Assembly: GCA_023391335.1 (NCBI GenBank)
Contig: JAEWBG010000080.1
Coordinates: 1-57,201 of the forward strand
Origin: Pseudomonadota bacterium
GTDB lineage: Bacteria; Pseudomonadota; Gammaproteobacteria; Steroidobacterales; Steroidobacteraceae
Direction: 5' to 3'
DNA length: 57,201 bases
Both the position numbers and the translations under genes were made by a program. Of this stretch, positions 14,960 to 24,920 are shown piece after piece. Numbering within the stretch: position 1 is the first letter of the stretch; the number at the start of each line of letters is the position of its first letter. A model generated the notes under the pieces. That model was given only the letters and a program-made list of their open reading frames with translations, was not told the origin of the DNA and did no database searches.

Positions 14960-17310
14960 TCGCTCGTCCTTGGCGCGCATCTCAGCTCGCCGCCGCCCTT
15001 ACAGCATTGTTGATTTTGGCAAGCGTGAGCGATGCCGAACAACTCGCATCGCCAGGACTGTCGCGAGGGATGACGCTCGAATCGGCGCTACAAGCTCTGA
15101 ACTCCGACGGATACCGCATCAGCTATAGCAGTGCGATCGTTCGCCCCAGCATGACGGTTGCGAAGCCTGTCACCCGAGCGGACATTGAAACGATGTTGCG
15201 CGAGCTGCTCACTCCTTGGAAGCTGCAGGCAGTGAAATCCGGCGATGGCTGGGTCATCACTCGTGTGCGCCCAGTCGAGCACGCGCGGGGAAGCGCCTCG
15301 GCTGACCCGCCCACGGCCGTCGAGGACATCGAGCGAGTAAACGTCACGGCGAGTCGTTACTCCATTGCGGCGGATACCAACACGTCCGATTCGATCGATC
15401 GTGAAGACGTAAAGCGAACTCCGCATTTGATGGACGATGCCATTCGCGTGTTGAAGGGCTTGCCAGGCGTCTCCGGCGGCGACTTTTCCGCTCAGTTGAA
15501 CATCCGCGGCGGCAGGCGCGATGAAGTGATGCTCATGGTGGATGGCGCTGAAATTCACAACGGATTCCACTTCAGCGAGGTGGACGGCTTGCTCAGCGTG
15601 ATGGACACCAATCTCGTCGACCGCATGGAGTTCATCACCGGCGGCATGACCGCAGACTGGGCGGATCACATGAGCGGCGTGGTGAACATTGATTCGATCT
15701 CACCTTCACCTGAGGACAGTCATAAGAATGCCGTCGGCATCAGCTTCATCAGCGCCTTTGCTCGCAACTCGGGCACGTTCGCGGACGGCAAAGGGTCGTG
15801 GTTGTTTTCGGCACGACGCGGGTACATGGATCTGCTCGTCGATCAAGTGCAAAACAATTCCGAACACATCGTGCCGCGCTACGAAGATGTGTTCTCGCAT
15901 GCGAGCTATCGAATCGGCTCGCAAACGAACCTGTCGGCGCATGTTCTGTACGGAGCGGATCATCTCAACTATTCGGACAAGGATGGCGCGATCACGTCGA
16001 ACGGGCGAGCCAGCTCACGCAACGTATGGCTCACGCTCGATCACGACTTCACTGACCGGCTGCACGTTTCGACCACGATCAGCAACGCAGATGTAAGCCA
16101 GCGCCGCAAAGCGGATGACACCGAACCGGATCTCGTATTCGCATTCGTGCGCACGAACAATGACTTTACGTTCACGGATTTGCGTCAGGACTGGAGTTGG
16201 ATTGTGTCGGGCAACCAACTGCTGCGCTGGGGCCTGAATGCGAGTCGCCAAAGGGGCCAGTTCGACTACGACTTGCGTTCGGCGATCGTGGATCCTGCGG
16301 TTACGTTCGATGGAATACTCGCGCTGCGCCAAGAGAGATTCGATGTTTCAACTCGAAAGGCCGGCGCATACGCCTCCTACCGTTACCGCATCACTCCGCA
16401 CTTGACGACCGAAGTCGGCCTGCGGGCGGATGAATATCGCTATCCGCATCTCGAAACGTTCCGCAAGACGAGTCCAAGAATCAACGCCGTTTACCAATTC
16501 GATTCGGGAAGCGAACTGCGCGCCGCATGGGGAACGATCTATCAAGGCCAGAACGTGAACGACTTGCAAGTCGAAGATGGTGCAACGGATTTCTATGCGC
16601 CAGAGAGAGTCACTCAATCCCTACTCGGGTTCATTCAACCAATCGGAGCGGGTTTCTCGTTGCGCCTCGATCTGTATCAGAAGGATTACGATACTCTGCA
16701 CCCGCGGTATGAGAATGCCGTGGATCCGATTCAACTGATACCGGAGGCGACCATCGATCGAGTACGCATCGATGCTCGGGAAGCACGATCTCGTGGCGCG
16801 GAGCTGACGATTCGCCGCGAACAATCTGGCAATTGGGGCGGGTATCTGAGCTACGGTTACAGCAAAGCCGAAGATCGCGAACCTGATCGCTGGCGTGCAC
16901 GATCCTGGGATCAACGCCACAACGTGTCCGCCGGCTATCACTACAGTGCGAACGATTGGAGCGTCAGCTTAACCGGGCTGTATCACTCTGGATTTGCCAC
17001 CACAGAAGCGATTCCATTCATCGCCACGATGCCAGACAACAGCCAACGCCTCATGTGGCGCTTTGGCGAACGCAATGCAGCGCGTTTCCCTGCGTTCTTG
17101 CGCATCGACGCTCGCATTGCGCGCGAGGCGCATTTGAAATCCGGCGATCTGTCTTACTACTTCGAAGTGATCAACCTGCTGGGACGGCAGAACGTGTGCT
17201 GCGTGGAGCGTTATTACCTCGGAACGGATCGCGGCTCACCCGTTCTCGATACGGATTACGGATACTGGCTTCCTCGCCTACCGTCGTTTGGGTTTCAGTT
17301 TGAGTTTTGA
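14956..17310 (+). CDS. TonB-dependent receptor with N-terminal STN signalling domain
   Basis: A 784-residue outer-membrane transducer. A signal peptide (about 1-27) is followed by a secretin/TonB short N-terminal domain (about 40-100: GMTLESALQALNSDGYRISY). Then come a TonB-box-like stretch (VEDIERVNVTAS), a plug domain (about 140-250: LPGVSGGDFSAQLNIRGGRR, VMLMVDGAEIHNG) and a beta barrel ending in aromatic FGFQFEF. The STN domain is the part that talks to FecR, so the receptor both imports ligand and signals to the sigma factor. The plug keeps LNIRGG. Ligand unknown: a siderophore or, given the nearby GH3 enzyme, an oligosaccharide. Confidence 0.92.
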   Translation: MIARPWRASQLAAALTALLILASVSDAEQLASPGLSRGMTLESALQALNSDGYRISYSSAIVRPSMTVAKPVTRADIETMLRELLTPWKLQAVKSGDGWVITRVRPVEHARGSASADPPTAVEDIERVNVTASRYSIAADTNTSDSIDREDVKRTPHLMDDAIRVLKGLPGVSGGDFSAQLNIRGGRRDEVMLMVDGAEIHNGFHFSEVDGLLSVMDTNLVDRMEFITGGMTADWADHMSGVVNIDSISPSPEDSHKNAVGISFISAFARNSGTFADGKGSWLFSARRGYMDLLVDQVQNNSEHIVPRYEDVFSHASYRIGSQTNLSAHVLYGADHLNYSDKDGAITSNGRASSRNVWLTLDHDFTDRLHVSTTISNADVSQRRKADDTEPDLVFAFVRTNNDFTFTDLRQDWSWIVSGNQLLRWGLNASRQRGQFDYDLRSAIVDPAVTFDGILALRQERFDVSTRKAGAYASYRYRITPHLTTEVGLRADEYRYPHLETFRKTSPRINAVYQFDSGSELRAAWGTIYQGQNVNDLQVEDGATDFYAPERVTQSLLGFIQPIGAGFSLRLDLYQKDYDTLHPRYENAVDPIQLIPEATIDRVRIDAREARSRGAELTIRREQSGNWGGYLSYGYSKAEDREPDRWRARSWDQRHNVSAGYHYSANDWSVSLTGLYHSGFATTEAIPFIATMPDNSQRLMWRFGERNAARFPAFLRIDARIAREAHLKSGDLSYYFEVINLLGRQNVCCVERYYLGTDRGSPVLDTDYGYWLPRLPSFGFQFEF

Positions 17311-17941
17311 GCCAAGTGATGGCGTGATGCAGTGAAGGCGCTGGAGCGCGTGAACCGGTGAAGGTCACCCCACCGGCGCTGTGCGAGATCTGTTCTTAAT
17401 TTCAGGCCAAATTATCTTTCTTCTTCTCAGACCGCAGTACTTTGCGCGCCCTGTGTTGCGTCCGGCTCTTAGCAACGATCACGTCACACGCGCCCCGAAT
17501 CACGAGGTGACCTCCACCATTCACGCGCTCCGCGCCCTTACTCCATCACGGAACTTAAGAGTTTGGACAGGATGAACAGGATTGACAGGATGGTCAGACC
17601 TAAGAGATCTGTGCCTGCTCTCGGATATCCCGTTCATCCTGCTAATCCTGTCTAGATTCTTCCTTTTGCATTCCCCGGCAGCCCAGCTTTCGACGCCCGC
17701 CGTTCACGCGCATCGCGCCTTCACTTCATCACTCCATCACTTCCTCTTTACCGTTCTTCGCCTTGCCTCCGGCCGCTCTACTGTCTCCTAACCTCGGACG
17801 AATAGCCTACAATCCCCAGCCCTTGCCGTGCCTGCGGTGAGGAACGGGGGACGCATCGTGTCGTTGACCACTCACGTGCGTTGCAAGCAGGCGTTTTCCA
17901 ACAGCCTTACGGCACAACAAAAGACGGTTTGGAGACGAGAT
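17311..17941. other. Repeat-bearing spacer before the GH3 gene
   Basis: About 630 bases without a gene. It holds GTGATGGCGTGATGCAGTGAAG-like direct repeats just after the receptor stop, a CCTGTGTTGCGTCCGG motif (about 17450-17466), GACAGGATGAACAGGATTGAC words (about 17567-17590), their complement (about 17630-17655), and CACTTCATCACTCCATCAC (about 17723-17741). These are the dispersed families seen in other spacers. The last 150 bases should contain the GH3 promoter; none is obvious. Confidence 0.6.
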
Positions 17942-20467
17942 ATGTCAGGTCGATTACGTTCATCCCTTCGTGTTGCCATGCTGACCTTGGGATCGGCATG
18001 CATTCCATTGATCGCCGCACCGGCGTGGGCAGCCTCGCCGCAGGCAACGGCGCACCCCGAGTTGTGGCCTCAAGCGGCATCGCCGAAAGCACTTGCGGAC
18101 GCGCAGACGGAAGCGAAGGTCGCGCAATTAATGAAACAAATGACGCTCGAAGAGAAAGTCGGGCAAGTCATCCAAGCGGACATTACCTCGATCAAGCCTG
18201 AGGATTTGAAAACCTATCCGCTGGGTTCAGTGCAAGCCGGCGGCAACTCTTCTCCCAACAGCGATGAACGTGCACCCGCTGCCGAATGGGTGAAACTGCT
18301 GCGCGAGTTTCGTGCCGCAAACAAGACCTATTGGGGCAATCGCGAAGCAATCCCGATCATCTTCGGCATCGATGCGGTGCACGGACACAACAACATCGTC
18401 GGTGCGACCATCTTTCCGCATAACGTCGGCTTGGGTGCGGCCAACGATCCAGCACTGTTGCGCAAGATCGGTGAGATCACCGCACAAGAAGTTGCGGTGA
18501 CCGGCGCCGACTGGACGTACGCGCCCACGGTTACGGTGCCGCGTGATGATCGTTGGGGCCGCAGTTACGAAGGTTATTCGGAAGATCCCGAGATCGTCGC
18601 CAAGTACGCAAGGGAGATCACTCTCGGTTTGCAGGGCGAGCTCGTTGCCGGCCAGCCTATTGCAACCGGCAAGATCGCCGGCTCCGCGAAACACTTTCTC
18701 GCCGACGGGGGTACCGAAAACGGCAAAGATCAGGGCGATGCGAAAATTTCCGAAGCCGATCTAATCCGCATTCACAACGCAGGGTACAAGCCCGCGATCG
18801 ATGCCGGCATTCTCACGATCATGACGTCGTTCTCGAGCTGGAACGGCGAGAAGCACGCCGGAAACAAGTCTCTCGTCACCGACGTGCTCAAAGGACGCAT
18901 GGGATTCCAGGGATTCGTCGTCGATGATTGGAACGCACACGGCCAAATTCCCGGCTGCACCAACGACAACTGCCCGCAAGCGATGAACGCCGGGGTCGAC
19001 ATGTACATGGCGCCGGCGGATTGGAAGAACCTCTACACCAATCTCATCAAGCAAGTAAAAGACGGCACCGTGCCGATGTCGCGACTCGACGATGCCGTGC
19101 ATCGCATCTTGCGCGTGAAAGTGAAGGCAGGCCTGTTCCGCAGCGAGCGTCCATTGGAAGGCCGCTACGAGTTGCTCGGCTCTGATGAACATCGCGCAGT
19201 CGCGCGCGAAGCAGTTCGTAAGTCTCTCGTATTGCTGAAGAACGAAGGCGTACTGCCGATTCGCGGCAATGCCAACGTCCTGGTGGCAGGCGATGCAGCG
19301 GACAACATCGGAAAGGCGTGCGGCGGCTGGACGTTGTCGTGGCAAGGCACCGGTAACACGAATAAAGACTTTCCGAAGGGTCAGTCCATCTTTGCGGGCA
19401 TTCAACAAGCGGTGGATGCCGCCGGCGGCAAAGCAACGTTGAGCATCGACGGTTCATTCCAAACCAAACCCGATGTGGCCGTCGTGGTATTCGGAGAGGA
19501 GCCCTATGCAGAGTTCCAAGGTGATTTGGCCACGATGCATTACAAGCCCGGCGACGATCGCGATCTGAATCTGCTGAAGTCTCTGAAGGCGAAAGGAGTG
19601 CCGGTCGTATCGGTGTTTCTGTCGGGACGTCCGCTGTGGATGAATCGCGAAATCAATACCTCCGATGCATTCGTTGCCGCATGGTTGCCCGGCACCGAAG
19701 GCGGCGGCGTCGCTGATGTGCTCGTCGCAGACGCAAACGGCAAGCCGCGCTTTGATTTCGCCGGCCGGCTCGCGCGTACTTGGCCGAAGCGTCCTGATCA
19801 GGCAACGCTGAATCGCGGCGACACCAACAGCGACCCGCTGTTCGCGTACGGGTACGGCCTGAGCTATGCGAAACCGGGCAAAGTTGCGCACCTTTCCGAA
19901 GCAGGCGCGATGAGTGCCGCTGCCAGTGGAGATGTGTTCTTTGGCGCTGGACGGATGCAAGGCGGCGCCCGCGCAGTGTTGCGCGATCAAGGTGGCGAAC
20001 GTCACGCTCCCGTCGATGGCGGCGCAGACAGTCCGAAAGGAGTCTTGAAGATGACCGTCGTCGATGCGGGCGCCCAAGAAAACGCACGCAGCCTCACCTG
20101 GAACGGTAAAGGCGCGGGCACGCTGCAGTTCATCGGCATTTCGCGCGACCTCTCTCGTCAGTCGAATGGCGATATGGCGATCGCGATGTCCTATCAGCTT
20201 CAGAAGGCGCCGACGAAACCCGTTCTGCTCTCCATGGGCTGCGGCGATGGATGTCGCGCAACGCTGGATGTCACTCAGTACTTGAAGAACGCCGGGACCA
20301 GCAAGTCGCAGTCGTTGAAGGTGAAATTGAGCTGCTTCGCGGCCAAGGGCGTCGACATGACTCGCGTCGATCAGCCGTTCATCCTTTCAACCGACGGCGA
20401 ACTGCAGCTCACGCTGCGTGAAGTTCGCCTCGCGAGCAATGAAGGTGATGCGGTGTGCCCGAAATAA
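17942..20467 (+). CDS. Secreted GH3 beta-glucosidase / exo-glucanase
   Basis: An 841-residue glycoside hydrolase family 3 enzyme with a signal peptide (about 1-30, ending APAWA-AS). The N-terminal TIM barrel (about 60-400) contains IPIIFGIDAVHGHNNIVGAT, the KHFLADG lysine-histidine pair, and the nucleophile motif GFVVDDWNAH with the catalytic aspartate at residue 329. The usual motif is GFVVSDW. The second alpha/beta domain (about 430-640) contains KSLVLLKNEGVLPI, and an all-beta C-terminal region follows. Layout and length match marine and soil exo-1,3/1,4-beta-glucanases that release glucose. ATG 17942 is preceded by GGAGACGAGAT; an upstream frame extension of 38 residues would break the signal peptide. 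Confidence 0.92.
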   Translation: MSGRLRSSLRVAMLTLGSACIPLIAAPAWAASPQATAHPELWPQAASPKALADAQTEAKVAQLMKQMTLEEKVGQVIQADITSIKPEDLKTYPLGSVQAGGNSSPNSDERAPAAEWVKLLREFRAANKTYWGNREAIPIIFGIDAVHGHNNIVGATIFPHNVGLGAANDPALLRKIGEITAQEVAVTGADWTYAPTVTVPRDDRWGRSYEGYSEDPEIVAKYAREITLGLQGELVAGQPIATGKIAGSAKHFLADGGTENGKDQGDAKISEADLIRIHNAGYKPAIDAGILTIMTSFSSWNGEKHAGNKSLVTDVLKGRMGFQGFVVDDWNAHGQIPGCTNDNCPQAMNAGVDMYMAPADWKNLYTNLIKQVKDGTVPMSRLDDAVHRILRVKVKAGLFRSERPLEGRYELLGSDEHRAVAREAVRKSLVLLKNEGVLPIRGNANVLVAGDAADNIGKACGGWTLSWQGTGNTNKDFPKGQSIFAGIQQAVDAAGGKATLSIDGSFQTKPDVAVVVFGEEPYAEFQGDLATMHYKPGDDRDLNLLKSLKAKGVPVVSVFLSGRPLWMNREINTSDAFVAAWLPGTEGGGVADVLVADANGKPRFDFAGRLARTWPKRPDQATLNRGDTNSDPLFAYGYGLSYAKPGKVAHLSEAGAMSAAASGDVFFGAGRMQGGARAVLRDQGGERHAPVDGGADSPKGVLKMTVVDAGAQENARSLTWNGKGAGTLQFIGISRDLSRQSNGDMAIAMSYQLQKAPTKPVLLSMGCGDGCRATLDVTQYLKNAGTSKSQSLKVKLSCFAAKGVDMTRVDQPFILSTDGELQLTLREVRLASNEGDAVCPK

Positions 20468-20488
20468 AACGGTGAGAACGTGAGATGC

Positions 20489-20523
20489 GAGGGCGCTTCG
20501 CGGGTGAACTGCGTAGCGCCCTC
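20489..20523 (+). terminator. Possible terminator after GH3 gene
   Basis: GAGGGCGCT pairs with AGCGCCCTC over nine bases around a 17-base loop, 22 bases after the stop codon. It is followed by CGCTCTCTTAG and not by a clean T tract, so termination efficiency is uncertain. The rest of the spacer to 20732 holds CACCTCATCACG-type words and no gene. Confidence 0.45.
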
Positions 20524-20732
20524 CGCTCTCTTAGCACCTTCACTTTTCTCCACATGACTTGAGTGGCACGCGATCCACCGCACCGATCTTCGAAGCTCAC
20601 GCGCGAAGCGCCCTCACACATTCACCTCATCACGAGTTCTTATCGCGGTTTTCCACTACGTCTACATCTTTTCAGTTGAGCACAGAGTGGTAACGTGTCG
20701 CTGCACTGCACTCTCTACGGATAACTGGAGAC

Positions 20733-21302
20733 ATGCCGCCAATTTGGGGACACTGCGGCCGCATCGCCAAAGTCGCGGCGATCACGTTGTTCGCAACTGC
20801 AATGACCGCGGTCTCTGCCACCGCGATCAATGAGGAATACCAACTCAAAGCGGTATTCCTCTTCAATTTCCTACAATTCGTCGACTGGCCGGCGAAGGCG
20901 TTCAGCGACCCTCACTCTCCTATATATGTATGCGTGCTTGGCACCGACCCATTCGGGGATGAGCTCGATGGGGTCATGGCGGGCGAACGCCTAGAAGGTC
21001 GCCCCATCGTCGTGGAGCGACACAAGGACGTCGCGGAAACCAGCCACTGCCATCTCGTCTTCATCGCGAACGATTCCGCAACTCGCGAGCGCCAAGCGCT
21101 CGCCGCTTTGGAGTCCAAGCCGATCTTGACTGTGGGCGACGCGGATGACTTCGCCTCACGAGGCGGCATCATTGAGCTCGACGTTCGGGACAACCGCATC
21201 CGGCTGCTCATCAATTTGCAGGCAGCCAACCAAGCCCAGCTCCGCTTGAGTTCGAAGCTGCTACGCAAATCGCAGATCGTGGCGTCCACGGTGGGGGGCT
21301 GA
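20733..21302 (+). CDS. YfiR-family periplasmic protein
   Basis: A 189-residue protein of the YfiR/DUF4154 family with a signal peptide (about 10-31, ending AVSATA). Family features are EEYQLKAVFLFNFLQFVDWP (about 35-54), YVCVLGTDPFG, a histidine-cysteine segment TSHCHLVFIA, the KPILTVGDADDFASRGGIIE block (about 130-149), and the C-terminal LRLSSKLLRKSQIV. In Pseudomonas, YfiR is a periplasmic inhibitor of a diguanylate cyclase. Here it precedes a sensor kinase by one base, so it may instead modulate the kinase's periplasmic CHASE-type domain (inference). TGGAGAC precedes the ATG. First gene of a four-gene operon. Confidence 0.88.
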   Translation: MPPIWGHCGRIAKVAAITLFATAMTAVSATAINEEYQLKAVFLFNFLQFVDWPAKAFSDPHSPIYVCVLGTDPFGDELDGVMAGERLEGRPIVVERHKDVAETSHCHLVFIANDSATRERQALAALESKPILTVGDADDFASRGGIIELDVRDNRIRLLINLQAANQAQLRLSSKLLRKSQIVASTVGG

Positions 21303-21303
21303 C

Positions 21304-23736
21304 ATGCCGCAGTCCGCATCTGCCATCCGTCGCCGCGTCATGGGAATGATGCTGATCACCAGTGCCGCCGCCATTTTGCTGACCTGTAGCGGATTCGTCA
21401 TTTATGAATTCACTGCCACGCGTCAGCAAGTTCTCGAACAGATCAGCACCCTCGCTCGCATCATCGCGACCAACAGCACCGCAGCGTTGGCGTTTCATGA
21501 TGTCGATGATGCGCAAGAAGTGTTGGCAGCATTGCGCAACGAACCGAGTGTGTCGACCGCGGCGCTGTATGACGAGCACGGGGCGGTATTCGCAAGATAT
21601 CCGTCAACAGAGTCGCTTCAGCACTTTCCTAGAGTGCTCGGCAGCGATGGCTACAGCTACGAGAACGGCGCATGGAGCTGGCTCGGCCCAGTGAATGAAC
21701 GATCCGACGCGCGACTGGGCACGTTGTATATCCGCTGGGACATGCATCGGTTCTATCAGCGTTACTGGCTCTATGGATTGATCGCCGCTGTAGTGATGAG
21801 CGCGTCGATGCTGCTCGCCTACTTGCTCTCGCGCATGTTGCATCAACGGATCTCGCGTCCCATCACCTCTTTGGTCCAGGCCGCACATGCCGTTTCGGAG
21901 AGGAACGACTATTCGGTTCGCGTTGAACCGGTGGGTGCTGCCGAATTTCAGCACCTCACCACGACGTTCAATGAAATGCTGATGCGCATTGAGGAACAAA
22001 ACTCGGCGTTGCGCGACAAGGAGCAACGCCTATGGGCACAGCTCTCGCGCCTCAACCTGCTACACCGCACGACACGCGCCATTGGCGAGCGCCAGGACCT
22101 GCACAGCATCTATCAGGTCATTCTGCACAATCTCGAAGACAACTTACCGGTCGACTTCGCATGCATAGCCGTTCGCGACTCCACGGAAGCGACGTTGCGA
22201 GTTGCAGGCGTAGGCAGTCGAAGTGCTGAACCTGCAGCAGTGATGCAATTGCATCCGAATGCTTCAGTCTTCATCGAGCAAAACGGCTTATCCAAATGCC
22301 TGCAGGGCGTGTTGGTCTACGAGCCGGACATTCGCGGCACTAATTACGAAATACTGCAGCGGTTCGAAAAAGCGGGCCTGGCGAGCGTGATCGCAGCACC
22401 GATGTCGGTGGAGGATCGCGTCTTCGGCGTGCTCATTTGCGCGCGCGCCTTGCCGCAAGCATTCAGCAGCGGGGATTGCGAATTCTTGCGTCAGCTCAGC
22501 GAGCACGTGGCACTGGCCGCAAATCAAGTGCAGCTCTACACGGAGCTGCAACAAGCATTCGATGAACTGCGCGTCAGCCAGCAGACCCTGATGCAACAAG
22601 AACGGTTGCGGGCACTGGGACAAATGGCGAGCGGTGTCGCTCATGACATCAACAACGCGATTTCCCCCATCTCCCTCTATACGGAGTCGTTGCTGGAACG
22701 CGAACCGGGTTTGAGCGAGCGGGCACGCGAATACCTGCGCACCATTCAGCGTGCCATCGCCGATGTGGGCCAGACGGTTGCGCGCATGCGAGAATTTTAT
22801 CGCACTCGCGATCAGCAAACCCAGTTGGTTGCCGTCGACCTGAACGCACTCATCGATCAGGCGCTCACCCTGACGCGCGCTCGGTGGAGCGATATGCCCC
22901 AAGAGCGCGGCATCGTGATCGAGATCGAACGGCAACTCACAGCGACCCTCCCGAAGATCAAGGGGATCGCAAGCGACATTCGCGATGCGCTAACCAATCT
23001 CATCTTCAATGCGGTCGACGCGATGCCGGATGGTGGGCGACTCACATTGCGCACTCGCACCGACGCTACTGCCGATACTGGCGAATGGATCGTCTTGGAG
23101 ATCCAAGATTCCGGAGTCGGCATGGACGAGGAAACGCGGCGGCGATGCTTGGAACCCTTCTTCACGACCAAGGGCGAACGCGGCACGGGAATGGGTCTGG
23201 CAATGGTTTACGGCATGGCCAAACGCCAGGGCGCGGAGTTGGAGATCGACAGTGCCGTCGGCGGCGGCACAACCATACGAATCAAGTTTGCACGCGCTGA
23301 AGATACTGGTGCCGAGACGTATGTAGCGGGCTCCAATTTGCGCGCACGCTCGCTGAAACTCTTAGTGATCGACGATGATCCGCTGCTGCGCGAGGCGCTA
23401 TTCAACATCCTGCAAAGCGAAGGCCACACGGTCACCCTAGCCGACGGCGGCCAAGCAGGAATCGACGCGTTCGTAGCCTCGATGGGCGAGGTTCCGTTCG
23501 ATGCAGTCTTTACCGATCTTGGCATGCCCTATGTGGACGGACGGGCGGTGGCAAAGGCAATCAAAGCGAACGATCCGCACGCGTCCGTCATCATGCTTAC
23601 GGGTTGGGGACAGCGTTTGAACACCGAGCAAACCGTGCCGCCGAACGTCGATGTCGTTTTGAGCAAACCGCCCAGCTTGCAGGACCTGCGTCGCACGCTC
23701 GCGCAAGTCAGTGCGCTGCGGCCGAAGCGAGCCTAA
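21304..23736 (+). CDS. Membrane hybrid histidine kinase (CHASE8-HAMP-GAF-HisKA-HATPase-REC)
   Basis: An 810-residue inner-membrane kinase. The first helix (about 12-30) is followed by a periplasmic CHASE8-like region (about 35-150), a second helix (about 158-178), HAMP (about 180-235), GAF (about 265-405) and HisKA with phospho-acceptor H in GVAHDINN (about 448). The HATPase follows, with N, G1 and G2 boxes (LTNLIFNAVDA, QDSGVGMDE, GTGMGLAMVYGM). A C-terminal receiver (about 685-800) has aspartate in FTDLGMPYVDG and lysine in LSKPP. All key residues for phosphotransfer are present. It follows the YfiR-like gene by one base and precedes a second kinase by five, so co-expression is likely. Confidence 0.92.
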   Translation: MPQSASAIRRRVMGMMLITSAAAILLTCSGFVIYEFTATRQQVLEQISTLARIIATNSTAALAFHDVDDAQEVLAALRNEPSVSTAALYDEHGAVFARYPSTESLQHFPRVLGSDGYSYENGAWSWLGPVNERSDARLGTLYIRWDMHRFYQRYWLYGLIAAVVMSASMLLAYLLSRMLHQRISRPITSLVQAAHAVSERNDYSVRVEPVGAAEFQHLTTTFNEMLMRIEEQNSALRDKEQRLWAQLSRLNLLHRTTRAIGERQDLHSIYQVILHNLEDNLPVDFACIAVRDSTEATLRVAGVGSRSAEPAAVMQLHPNASVFIEQNGLSKCLQGVLVYEPDIRGTNYEILQRFEKAGLASVIAAPMSVEDRVFGVLICARALPQAFSSGDCEFLRQLSEHVALAANQVQLYTELQQAFDELRVSQQTLMQQERLRALGQMASGVAHDINNAISPISLYTESLLEREPGLSERAREYLRTIQRAIADVGQTVARMREFYRTRDQQTQLVAVDLNALIDQALTLTRARWSDMPQERGIVIEIERQLTATLPKIKGIASDIRDALTNLIFNAVDAMPDGGRLTLRTRTDATADTGEWIVLEIQDSGVGMDEETRRRCLEPFFTTKGERGTGMGLAMVYGMAKRQGAELEIDSAVGGGTTIRIKFARAEDTGAETYVAGSNLRARSLKLLVIDDDPLLREALFNILQSEGHTVTLADGGQAGIDAFVASMGEVPFDAVFTDLGMPYVDGRAVAKAIKANDPHASVIMLTGWGQRLNTEQTVPPNVDVVLSKPPSLQDLRRTLAQVSALRPKRA

Positions 23737-23741
23737 CGTCC

Positions 23742-24920
23742 ATGTCGCACATCACCCATCCCCGCTTGCTCATTGTGGATGACGATCCATCTCAGATGCG
23801 TGCGCTGTGCACGACCTTGGAGTTAGAAGGCTATCCGAGCACTGGATACACCTCCGCTCGCCAGGCGCTTAGCGAATTCAACGCCAATCAGTTCGATCTG
23901 GTGCTCACCGACCTGACCATGCCGGACATGAACGGAATCGAATTCTTGCGGGCGCTGCGCGAGCGAGACCCAAGCGTGATCGGCATCGTCATGACGGGCC
24001 AAGGTACGATCGATAGTGCCGTGGCGGCAATGAAGGCTGGCGCACTCGATTACATCTTGAAGCCCTTCACGCTGCGAATGATCGTTCCCGTGCTGGATCG
24101 CGCCTACACCGTACGCAGCTTACGCAAGGAGAATGTGGAGCTGCGCCAAACTGAAGAGCTGATTCGTAATTTGAACGTGAGCTTAGAGGCTTGCGTTCGC
24201 GACCGAACGCAGCAACTCATGGATGCCAATAAAGAGCTGGACGCATTCACTCACTCGATCTCGCATGATCTGCGTGCGCCCTTGCGCGCAATCGACGGCT
24301 TCAGCCGTTTGCTCGCCGATCGTTACTCGAACTCGTTGGATATCCAAGGACGCGACTACCTCGATCGAGTCCTGCAATCGACCAAGCGCATGGAACAGCT
24401 GATCGAAGATCTCATGCGGCTCTCCCGCATCTCGCAGGCCGAACTGCACCGCCGCGACGTGGATCTAACCGCACTCGCAGGGGAGATTCTGGACGATCTG
24501 CGCACGCAGGATGGGGCTCGCGTGGTAGACACAGCCGTAGCGCCAGGGATGCATTGTCAGGCTGACCCACGATTGCTTCGCATCGCCCTGGAGAATCTGC
24601 TCAGCAACGCGTGGAAGTTCACGGCCAAAACATCGCCTTCGCGCATCGAGGTCGGCAGCGATAGAGCTGGCAGTTTCTATGTTAGAGACAACGGCGCAGG
24701 CTTCGACAGCGATCAAGCAAGCGGCTTGTTCAGCCCGTTTCGCCGCTTGCACTCGACATCCGAATTTCCGGGTACTGGAGTGGGTTTGTCGATCGTGCAA
24801 CGGATCATTCGGCGTCATGGTGGACGCATCGATGCACAAGCAGCACCGGGACGAGGCGCCATGTTCCGCTTCACGGTGCCTTCGCAGGAGGACTCAGACG
24901 GTGAACATTCAGTTCAGTAG
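23742..24920 (+). CDS. Receiver-histidine kinase (REC-HisKA-HATPase)
   Basis: A 392-residue cytoplasmic protein. The N-terminal receiver (about 6-120) has the acidic pair in LLIVDDDPSQ, phospho-aspartate in LVLTDLTMPDMNG, the threonine in IVMTGQG and the lysine in DYILKPF. A linker coiled coil (about 120-165) follows, then HisKA with SHDLRAPLRAIDGF (about 177-190), and a HATPase with LENLLSNAWKFT, RDNGAGFD and GTGVGLSIVQRII. It probably accepts phosphate from the preceding hybrid kinase and relays it onward, but no output DNA-binding domain is present. ATG 23742 is five bases after the previous stop. Its end overlaps the next gene by 20 bases. Confidence 0.92.
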   Translation: MSHITHPRLLIVDDDPSQMRALCTTLELEGYPSTGYTSARQALSEFNANQFDLVLTDLTMPDMNGIEFLRALRERDPSVIGIVMTGQGTIDSAVAAMKAGALDYILKPFTLRMIVPVLDRAYTVRSLRKENVELRQTEELIRNLNVSLEACVRDRTQQLMDANKELDAFTHSISHDLRAPLRAIDGFSRLLADRYSNSLDIQGRDYLDRVLQSTKRMEQLIEDLMRLSRISQAELHRRDVDLTALAGEILDDLRTQDGARVVDTAVAPGMHCQADPRLLRIALENLLSNAWKFTAKTSPSRIEVGSDRAGSFYVRDNGAGFDSDQASGLFSPFRRLHSTSEFPGTGVGLSIVQRIIRRHGGRIDAQAAPGRGAMFRFTVPSQEDSDGEHSVQ

